A stretch of 64,000 nt of DNA from Acanthosoma haemorrhoidale (Eukaryota; Arthropoda; Insecta; Hemiptera; Acanthosomatidae): positions 40,189,754 to 40,253,753 of the forward strand of contig OV884011.1 of assembly GCA_930367205.1 (NCBI GenBank). Reading direction: 5' to 3'. The notes beneath the pieces were generated by a model. It had not been told where the DNA came from and searched no databases. It worked only from the letters and a program-made list of their open reading frames with translations. Made by a program: the position numbers and the translations under genes. Of the stretch, positions 60,801 to 64,000 are shown piece after piece. Every line of letters starts with the position of its first letter. Positions within the stretch are counted from its first letter, which is position 1.

Positions 60801-62167
60801 TGATCAGATCCAATATAAGTACAAAGAGAACATCGACTTTGTGGTATAACAACTTTGCTGGTCAAAATATAAACCGAATGGTTCTTATGGTTTTAATCCA
60901 CGCTGTTCCAGTAAGTTTTTTGATAATATCAACTTAAAATTTCTGGTGTCCTGGCAGTCATATAAGCCATGCGACCAAGATTTTGGCATTTTAGAAAAGA
61001 AAGAAAGTTTTTAAACCCATGATTCCCGAACAAAAAGCTCAAATGATTACCGAAGCAAAGAATGTACAACCATTCAAGGGGATGATTTCATTGATTTGGC
61101 CTCGTTATGTGACAAATTTTTGAATACACCATCAATGAAGATCAGTACTGCTTCTAGGATTAATATTTCAAGGGCTAACCAGCCTGTTATAAAAATAAGA
61201 CAATCCTACAATCAAATGTGACTGTGGAGAATGCACAACATTTTGAAAAAGGACGAATCCAATCCTTCAAAGGCATCTCTGAAATTCAATTTTGACCTTT
61301 ACTTGGAAGAAGATCAATCATTAGGAATCCTAAAAAAAAAAGACCTCTCATCTATGTTGGAATATATGGATCCCAAATTGCATGACCTTTATTACCTCTG
61401 TAAATAATTTTTAAATCATAAATTATTAATTAATATTTTTTTCATTAGGTAGTAATATAGTAATTTATTTGTCTTCTGCAAAATAAAACATATTTTTTGC
61501 AGCCAAACTGTTTTTTAAGTCTCCTTTACAGTTTCCTTTCCCATGTCAGCCTCTCAATTAGTAATAATAAATATATATTTTTCCATCATATATTTAGTAG
61601 GGTATCAAATTAAAGATCTCAACGTCCTGATAAATAATATCTAGTATTTGGTGTTATTGAAACTTTCAATAAAATCATTTTTGCAAACATTATGAAAGTC
61701 TTAAATGTAACATATTACTTGCTTTAAATATGTTTTCTTATTAGGCTGATAAGAGTTTGGTGAATGCTGTTGATTCGTCTGATTTTGGAGAGGTTACAAA
61801 GGCGCTACTCCAAGGTGCCTCTATTGATTGTATGAGGGATTATACCAAGCGGACACCTCTTCATACTGCAGCCTTGAATGGAGATAGTATGATTGTGAAG
61901 TTGTTACTGACCTCAGGTGCTAGCATCAACCAGAGGGACACTGACCTTAAAACTCCGCTCCACTTGGCTGCGGCACGAGGCCACGAGGAGGTTTGTTTAC
62001 TGCTTATGGGCACCGGAGCTAACCCCTTCCTGAGGAGTGCTGTAGGCTGGACACCCATGGAAACGGCAGCTCTCTGGGGAAATTACTACCTCGCGGACAT
62101 TCTCAGGGCCCTATCTAATGGGGGCAAAGAGCAACATGAATCTCCATCTAAATTTTATGGTTGTTAA
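31485..62167 (+). CDS. Gene 2: phase-0 microexon gene with C-terminal ankyrin repeats (5' end not found)
   Basis: Exons: 31485-31522, 31682-31753, 33093-33164, 35348-35398, 39025-39096, 39357-39428, 43728-43775, 44425-44472, 45859-45906, 47084-47119, 49121-49165, 52750-52794, 56192-56233 and 61745-62167. From the second on, every exon starts and ends in phase 0, has AG/GT borders (most donors GTAAGT or GTAATT) and is a multiple of three. Fourteen independent joins without a stop are strong support. The N-terminal part is Ser/Asp/Glu/Pro-rich with repeats of the type EVEDEYMASE. The last exon adds about four ankyrin repeats and the stop. The assembled part is 370 residues. No signal peptide can be judged because the first exon is missing. 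Inference: an intracellular protein with a disordered, exon-shuffled acidic arm and an ankyrin interaction domain. Family not recognised. Confidence 0.75.
31682..31753 (+). CDS. Gene 2 microexon, 72 nt
   Basis: Encodes DEEKQADLLSIDTAPL then KNMLSSDK. Acceptor ATTGCAG, donor GTATTT. Clear duplicate of the exon at 33093, with which it shares length, donor and the pattern DExK-LLS-T-PL-SS-DK. Confidence 0.75.
32001..33012 (-). mobile_element. mariner-like transposon, full length but inactive, in gene 2 intron
   Basis: The terminal inverted repeats begin GGGTGGACCATAAGTCTGTT (left) and CAGTGTGGACCAAAAGTCCA (right, reverse strand), with TA outside both ends (31999-32000 and 33013-33014). Size is 1012 bp. 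The minus strand encodes a transposase pseudogene. The N-terminal helix-turn-helix part has YYRNNESVTKAKQKFC and WVQNFNPIGSILNQQ. Next come FHLNGHAN, and then from about 32552 to 32172 MQDVAICHTS and LDLSPMDFFLLG. Counting in this copy gives 41 residues between the second and third Asp, pointing to a DD41D-type element if no indels occurred. Stops and frameshifts make it non-functional. Confidence 0.88.
33093..33164 (+). CDS. Gene 2 microexon, 72 nt, duplicate
   Basis: Encodes DEDKKTNLLSTGTSPL then TEVSSTDK. Acceptor AATTGTAG, donor GTATTG. Duplicate of 31682-31753. The intron that follows is also duplicated. Confidence 0.75.
33600..34372 (+). mobile_element. Jockey LINE 3' fragment inserted in duplicated intron
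   Basis: Begins inside the RT coding region (CCCACATTACCTTCACCCTC matches the copy at 4272) and runs through YLGFHLDKRLTW to the 3' UTR, ending near GGTATGAATGAGAACAT. It is co-oriented with gene 2. It carries extra 3' UTR sequence absent from the copy at 3.7-5.0 kb. Frame broken by stops. Confidence 0.88.
34409..34560 (+). repeat. Duplicate of intron sequence at 31799-31965
   Basis: AATCCATTTTTGCT, GAGTTTCATTTAATATGA, AGGATTCTATAT, GTGCATAATTTTGT and TGATTTATTGATA occur in the same order at both places. Together with the 72-nt exons this shows a tandem duplication of exon plus intron, later split by insertions. Confidence 0.8.
35348..35398 (+). CDS. Gene 2 microexon, 51 nt
   Basis: Encodes GKVKDESRRKSSSPGFE, phase 0 both sides. 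Acceptor TTTTTTAG, donor GTAATA. Contains an RRKSSSP patch, a plausible basophilic or proline-directed kinase site. Confidence 0.68.
35977..36003 (+). CDS. Candidate 27-nt microexon of gene 2
   Basis: Encodes ILESLPINQ in phase 0. Pyrimidine-rich acceptor ending CTCCTTAAG, excellent donor CAG|GTAAGG. It fits between the exons at 35348 and 39025 without changing frame. No repeat relationship to the other exons. Confidence 0.4.
36560..37600 (+). mobile_element. LINE fragment with ORF1 end and endonuclease start
   Basis: GC-richer than its surroundings. At about 36740-36850 reads SACNNNKVAAPV and DKLVRLHKSEGLRQPGPS, then IYIDKEMTLDNQHLY, like LINE ORF1 C-terminal regions. At 37340-37500 comes SGDLNTNLLSDSHDKHLLED then TCKSVTWLDLLLALIP, an apurinic endonuclease block with GDxN and TWLDLLL. 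Interrupted by stops. Lies in a gene 2 intron. Confidence 0.65.
37601..39024. other. Gene 2 intron
   Basis: A SINE-like copy at about 38611-38670 (GGGTTTTGAACCTGTGAC) and a piece of the fold-back family near 38855-38880 (GGAGAGGCAGAAGATTTATT). Nothing else recognised. Confidence 0.45.
39025..39096 (+). CDS. Gene 2 microexon, 72 nt, Cys-containing
   Basis: Encodes KQAVNIGPCINCCHDNSS then SPTNYE, phase 0. Acceptor TTTGTTAG, donor GTAATT. The only microexon with cysteines clustered (C-x2-CC-H), a possible metal- or disulfide-forming spot. Confidence 0.7.
39357..39428 (+). CDS. Gene 2 microexon, 72 nt, Ser/Pro-rich
   Basis: Encodes ERDTETSSIDDSYSSPSPVP then SLSK, phase 0. Acceptor ATTTTTTAG, donor GTAATT. 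Confidence 0.72.
40008..40860. mobile_element. GC-rich unit, possible solo LTR
   Basis: A compositional island in an AT-rich intron. It opens with TGTCGGG, holds four near-repeats of AACAATTGTCGGA within 40024-40090, a TATAAATA box at 40511-40518 and T-rich downstream sequence. This layout fits a retroviral-type LTR. Both exact ends and a target duplication could not be fixed, so the call is tentative. No internal retroelement genes adjoin. Confidence 0.4.
41345..41425. mobile_element. Fragment of the fold-back/MITE family
   Basis: GTGGAAGGATATAATTAAAT then AACTCTGTCTCTCCACAATA matches the left ends of the elements at 1967 and 62335. Confidence 0.55.
41426..43727. other. Gene 2 intron
   Basis: An open plus stretch near 42258-42800 has no recognised domain and looks like decayed transposon. 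No exon compatible with gene 2 was found. Confidence 0.4.
43728..43775 (+). CDS. Gene 2 microexon, 48 nt
   Basis: Encodes GLQEPSSGDEEFHFTA, phase 0. Acceptor ATGTGCAG, donor GTAAGT. First of the 48-nt acidic family. Confidence 0.75.
44425..44472 (+). CDS. Gene 2 microexon, 48 nt (VEDEYM type)
   Basis: Encodes AESDFSEVEDEYMASE, phase 0. Acceptor CTTTTCAG, donor GTAAGTTTCTTTCA. Near-duplicate of the exon at 45859. Confidence 0.82.
45505..45725. mobile_element. Fold-back element with about 95-bp arms
   Basis: TTGTCTTTCCACA, GTTATAACTTCT, TTTAATGTAATAGCGCTTT and GACAGCTCTAAGCTGTC-type blocks at 45509-45600 recur in reverse complement at 45620-45710. The centre is two copies of a unit containing CATCTTAGATTACACCAGGTT. 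It can form a near-perfect hairpin of over 90 bp. Related to the elements at 1.95 and 62.3 kb. Lies in a gene 2 intron. Confidence 0.85.
45859..45906 (+). CDS. Gene 2 microexon, 48 nt (VEDEYM type)
   Basis: Encodes AETELTSVEDEYMGSD, phase 0. Acceptor ATTTACAG, donor GTAAGTTTCTTTCA. Confidence 0.82.
47084..47119 (+). CDS. Gene 2 microexon, 36 nt (DDDYM type)
   Basis: Encodes VELMDDDYMYSE, phase 0. Acceptor ATTTCCAG, donor GTAAGTTTCTTTCA. A shortened member of the VEDEYM family. Confidence 0.78.
47295..47470 (+). repeat. Intron segment duplicated at 48790-48970
   Basis: Shared blocks in order: TTTGAAATAAT, TAGTTATTCTGTCAATATAT, CATCATTA or ATCATTAG-type, TATGTTTTCTTTTTATTACA, then TTTAAGATGG or TTTAAAATGG. 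This shows a tandem duplication of about 1.5 kb in the intron between the exons at 47084 and 49121. Confidence 0.8.
47740..47920. repeat. T-rich low-complexity tract
   Basis: Nearly continuous T/C-rich sequence. The open frame it produces is compositional and not taken as a gene. Confidence 0.8.
49121..49165 (+). CDS. Gene 2 microexon, 45 nt
   Basis: Encodes AEEDQPTRQDGLFLV, phase 0. Acceptor GTTTTCAG, donor GTAAGTTTCTTTCA, the same intron start as the VEDEYM exons. Confidence 0.72.
49200..50879. other. Gene 2 intron, nothing recognised
   Basis: AT-rich sequence without domain-bearing frames, apart from ordinary A and T runs. Confidence 0.45.
50880..51300 (-). pseudogene. Helitron helicase C-terminal fragment
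   Basis: Minus-strand reading shows GKTILSPRIPLILIDMPF, LFKQMQFSVRLVFSMTINK and LQGHSLKMV, matching the Pif1-type helicase end of Helitron proteins (xIPRIPLIP, FQFPVRLAFAMTINKAQGQSL). After it SSKKLFVHVPQIKTRNTVY continues the usual C-terminus. Upstream Rep/HUH and helicase motifs are absent. Truncated and dead. Confidence 0.85.
51430..52190 (+). mobile_element. LINE fragment, RT N-terminal half
   Basis: Frame pieces in order: FGAPCSEVFPVSPDG, then FNYVSPTDFKISVMRVRNNA and TGSEGIPVKLIKL, then LPVLLHIYNFCFQNSVFP, ALVQLLKKPSLPNDFRPISM (RT motif 1 region) and LDPFQSGF. Broken by stops and frameshifts. Its end near 52157 matches the LINE start at 30393. In a gene 2 intron. Confidence 0.75.
52191..52749. 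other. Gene 2 intron
   Basis: No feature recognised. Confidence 0.4.
52750..52794 (+). CDS. Gene 2 microexon, 45 nt
   Basis: Encodes GDPELAGDGDCSISV, phase 0. Acceptor GTTTTGCAG, donor GTAAGA. The following intron start (ATTCTTT, then AAGAAATGGGTG) resembles those after the exons at 43728 and 45859. Confidence 0.75.
53148..53205. repeat. SINE-like repeat copy
   Basis: TTATTAGCCAAAGATACAAG, then AAGTGCAGGGCTCAAATCAA. Second copy at 53996-54045 (GGTTCGAACAGTATCC). Confidence 0.45.
53230..53960 (+). mobile_element. LINE 3' end, late RT/thumb region
   Basis: Pieces in order: VLEKVGLSDYLRTVINKDEK, SSVFYQISNTIIVKM, then in other frames YDNESWTTL-like, a RNEKIREELG-like stretch, RWFGHLCRMRDNRKA-like and LRGRPRKLYNDYIERL-like. 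This order (YGSE..W, RWxGHVxRM, RGRPRKRW) is typical of the C-terminal part of insect LINEs with a restriction-like ending of the RT. Decayed. Confidence 0.65.
54163..54204 (+). CDS. Candidate alternative terminal exon of gene 2
   Basis: Strong acceptor GTTTTTTTCCAG followed in phase 0 by NQSVWLFHPEVPF and a stop. Used as a last exon it would yield an isoform without ankyrin repeats. Alternatively GAG|GTCCCA could act as a weak donor giving a 30-nt phase-0 exon. Sequence evidence only. Confidence 0.3.
   Translation, partial: NQSVWLFHPEVPF
54796..54826. repeat. (AT)n microsatellite
   Basis: Alternating AT of about 30 bp with flanking interrupted AT. Confidence 0.9.
54827..56191. other. Gene 2 intron, nothing recognised
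   Basis: Contains a long A run near 54952-54970 and a T-rich open stretch at 55202-55465 that is compositional. Confidence 0.45.
56192..56233 (+). CDS. Gene 2 microexon, 42 nt
   Basis: Encodes RELNPSSVEYPLSE, phase 0. Acceptor ATTTGCAG, donor GTAAGT. SSVEYPLSE resembles TSVEDEYMGS of the exon at 45859, so it belongs to the same duplicated family. Confidence 0.78.
56234..58369. other. Gene 2 intron
   Basis: A plus open stretch at 56807-57149 in two frames has no recognised domain. Otherwise nothing. Confidence 0.4.
58370..60410. repeat. Pair of related segments about 1.4 kb apart
   Basis: GGTTCTATTAA or GGTTCTATTAAT, AAAAATA and TCTGGCAAAA at 58373-58405 recur at 59764-59800. ATCACAACAATATAT at 58846-58860 recurs near 60389-60403. 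The interiors differ, with a GC-rich block at 59930-60140 only in the second. They could be ends of two related elements or terminal repeats of one composite. A minus open frame at 59085-59339 lies between them, unrecognised. Confidence 0.4.
60540..61410 (+). pseudogene. Decayed transposon ORF with LWY(N/D)NxAGQN block
   Basis: Plus strand. MCLWHEAIADHGGNEMAS and TLWYNNFAGQNINRMVL (60734 on), then in shifted frames FLVSWQSYKPCDQDFGILEK, DDFIDLASLCDKFLNTPSMK and a C-terminal LYLEEDQSLGILKKKDLSSM, ending CK-stop near 61405. It resembles a repeated insect ORF with a DNCxGQNKN block, then SGHSxxPCDxDFxxIE, presumably a DDE-type nuclease; the family name is uncertain. Several stops. In the intron before the ankyrin exon. 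Confidence 0.6.
61745..62167 (+). CDS. Gene 2 last exon: ankyrin repeats and stop
   Basis: 423 nt, acceptor TTCTTATTAG, phase 0, ending FYGC-stop. Encodes 140 residues with about four ankyrin repeats: a degenerate one (residues 3-33, VNAVDSSDFGEVTKALLQGA), two canonical (TPLHTAALNGDSMIVKLLL at 37-55 and TPLHLAAARGHEEVCLLL at 70-87) and a capping one (TPMETAALWGNYYLADIL at 103-120). Canonical TPLH, AA and LL positions are intact. It is GC-richer than its surroundings, as expected of selected coding sequence. A short Ser/Lys tail follows. Role by family: protein-protein interaction. Confidence 0.88.
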   Translation, partial: ADKSLVNAVDSSDFGEVTKALLQGASIDCMRDYTKRTPLHTAALNGDSMIVKLLLTSGASINQRDTDLKTPLHLAAARGHEEVCLLLMGTGANPFLRSAVGWTPMETAALWGNYYLADILRALSNGGKEQHESPSKFYGC

Positions 62168-62329
62168 ATTGTAAGACAAACCTTTTCAATTTTATTGAAA
62201 ACTTTTAAAATTTATTTATGACATCTCTTAACTTGGAAGGGACAAACTATGTCAAATAGATTAAGATCTCATGCATTAATGCTAATAATGGCTAACTGTG
62301 ATGACAAAATATTTATTATATGATTAGTT

Positions 62330-62710
62330 GTGTAAGGGTATAATTAAATAATAAATCTTCCATCTCTCCATAATATAGTATTTATTCATAGCTCTAAGCA
62401 TGTCATGTTCAGTTGCCCATTGATATAATTTGTATTAATATAGACTTTAAAATAGGTTTGATATCTCTTCTGACTTCACTCAATGTAGCACTGAGGCTCA
62501 TTTGTAGCATTGAGTTGCAGAATGAAGTGGAAGAGTTGGCAAAGCTATTTCAAAGTCTATATTAATATAAATTATTTCTAACATAATAGGTTTTTCGCAC
62601 CATCAATTGGCCACTGAAGATGACAAGCTTAGAGCTGTCAAAAATGCTATTGGTTAAAAAATACTATTATATATTAGGGAGAGACAGAAGATTTATTATT
62701 TAAAATAATT
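62330..62710. mobile_element. MITE/fold-back element with about 90-bp inverted ends
   Basis: Left: TATAATTAAATAATAAATCT, CCATCTCTCC, AATATAGTATTTATT, AGCTCTAAGC and GTCATGTTCAGTTG. The right end at 62610-62705 gives the same blocks on the reverse strand. About 375 bp, no coding capacity. Same family as the elements at 1.95, 41.3 and 45.5 kb. Confidence 0.82.
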
Positions 62711-64000
62711 ATGTGTATCTTCAACACCAGGCCCTATTTATGGTTTAGTATTTATTGTACAAATGGTTTAACAGATAAGTCAAGATGATATTGTATCATT
62801 AAATTTTACTAACATTTTATAAAATAATTATTGTTTATTTCAAATGGAATATAAATTATTTTTGATATTATAATGGTTAGACCATTTTTTAAAATCTGAT
62901 GATCAGACTCAAAAATAGTATCAGTTAACGGCTAAACACATTAATAAATTATTATACTGACTATTTTCAGTACTTTTTAGTTATACCAAAAGGGGATGAT
63001 GACGAAACTGGACTATGGAACTCTATTCCAATTTATTGCTGTGTATTTATTTCAAGATGCCTTGATTTATTTACTGTTTTCAATATCATGTGGAATGGGT
63101 ATTTTTCTCTAATAAGTTGACACCTCAATCCATATATGTCCACTGGGAGTTTCTAGTTAGCTATAAATGTATATTAGGATGGATGTATTTGTTGGGATAT
63201 CGGCTTAGGTCGATGAAAAAAGATGTTAGATTTTCATCAAATTTATTTATGTATGCCGTTTTGACATTCTACATCCATGGTCAGCATAAAGACCTTATAA
63301 GAAATAGTACAATGATGGAAGATTGTCGCTGCTTCTCATATAGCTGAGTTTCATCATTTCCATGACGTGCACATCATACTTCCATCCTCTAATCTTTATT
63401 TCAAACTATTTTTTTCATGCACATGATGTAACTGTTTGTTGTAAAGTGATTTGTTTGTTGGGTGTTAATAATATTATTATAATTGTTTAAAATATCCTCA
63501 ATATTTGATGAACCACTGCAGGGTTATTATAATATTCCTATTATAGTTCCTATATTAATTTATTGTGAAACTGATTAAAAATTATTTTCTTAGATAATTT
63601 TAGTATGTCCTTAACAGTTGACCCTATTTATTATTTATATGTTATCCTGAGTAGTACACTTTTTTGCCACCGCTTATTTTTCTTCATTTTAGTTGGCAGG
63701 TGTCAACAATCAGGCTTACAAGAAATTAAGCAATTTTTGTTGAGTAAGCACTAGCCAGAATAGAAGAGCCAAAGAAACTACACTTATCAAACAAAATATG
63801 CTAACATGAGAGAGGCTTTATGCATTAGTGGAGCTCGAATACTGTTACTGTTCAATTCACTATAAAATAGTAAGAACTAGGTATGGGCAGTTTCAGTGGT
63901 CCATTCTTTCATGCACATAAAGGAAAACCTTACAACACATAATTATTAATGTTGAGAAACCGTACAAATTAAAACTAGTTATTTTCTCTCTATGATATAA
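62711..64000. other. Sequence downstream of gene 2, unassigned
   Basis: After a TTTTCAG at about 62964-62970 a plus frame is open for some 42 codons (YFLVIPKGDDDETGLWN at its start) to a stop at 63119. A second frame is open at 63090-63347. These could be one frameshifted transposon remnant. No firm call. Confidence 0.35.

Noticed and set aside
17628..62167. Identity with aphid bicycle effector genes
   Set aside because: Tiny exons are shared, but no signal peptide or paired Cys-Tyr-Cys motifs are seen, and the intron phase patterns and domains (SUMO motif, ankyrin) differ.

Overview
The window looks like an arthropod, most probably insect, nuclear genome. It is AT-rich, has large introns with GT-AG splice sites, and carries many decayed transposable elements of kinds common in insects: Jockey-type and other LINEs, a mariner-like element with terminal inverted repeats, two pogo/Tigger-type elements, a Helitron helicase fragment, fold-back MITEs and a tRNA-like SINE family. 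I see no bacterial features, tRNA, rRNA or CRISPR. I cannot name the species.

Two host genes can be assembled exon by exon from splice signals and reading-frame continuity. Gene 1 is on the minus strand (27492 down to 17628). It has a 13-nt first coding exon, four tiny exons (45, 57, 57, 57 nt), one 2148-nt exon, an 87-nt exon and a short last exon. Every intron is in phase 1 and the joined frame is open for 824 codons. The product starts with an acidic segment holding a textbook SUMO-interacting motif (four Ile followed by Asp/Ser), then a basic nuclear-localisation-like cluster, then about 700 residues of Ser/Thr-rich repeats built on a 33-bp tandem repeat. Gene 2 is on the plus strand (31485 to 62167). 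It has at least 13 microexons of 36-72 nt, all but the first in phase 0 on both sides, followed by a 423-nt last exon encoding an ankyrin-repeat domain. Its microexons fall into clear duplication families (72, 48 and 45 nt), and flanking intron sequence was duplicated with them.

Layout: 1-17.3 kb is gene-poor and transposon-rich (MITE, Jockey LINE, pogo derivative, mini-mariner, a CxxC transposon remnant). 17.3-27.5 kb is gene 1, with a Jockey LINE, a Tigger pseudogene and another LINE in its introns. 27.5-31.4 kb separates the two genes and holds LINE and SINE pieces; I could not locate the first exon of gene 2. 31.4-62.2 kb is gene 2, whose introns hold the mariner, LINEs, a possible solo LTR, fold-back elements, the Helitron and a DDE-type remnant. 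62.2-64 kb holds one MITE and little else.

The two genes are divergently oriented. Both have long introns, tiny symmetric exons and acidic Ser/Glu/Asp-rich products. I recognise neither as a described family. They are the main candidates for something new in this window.
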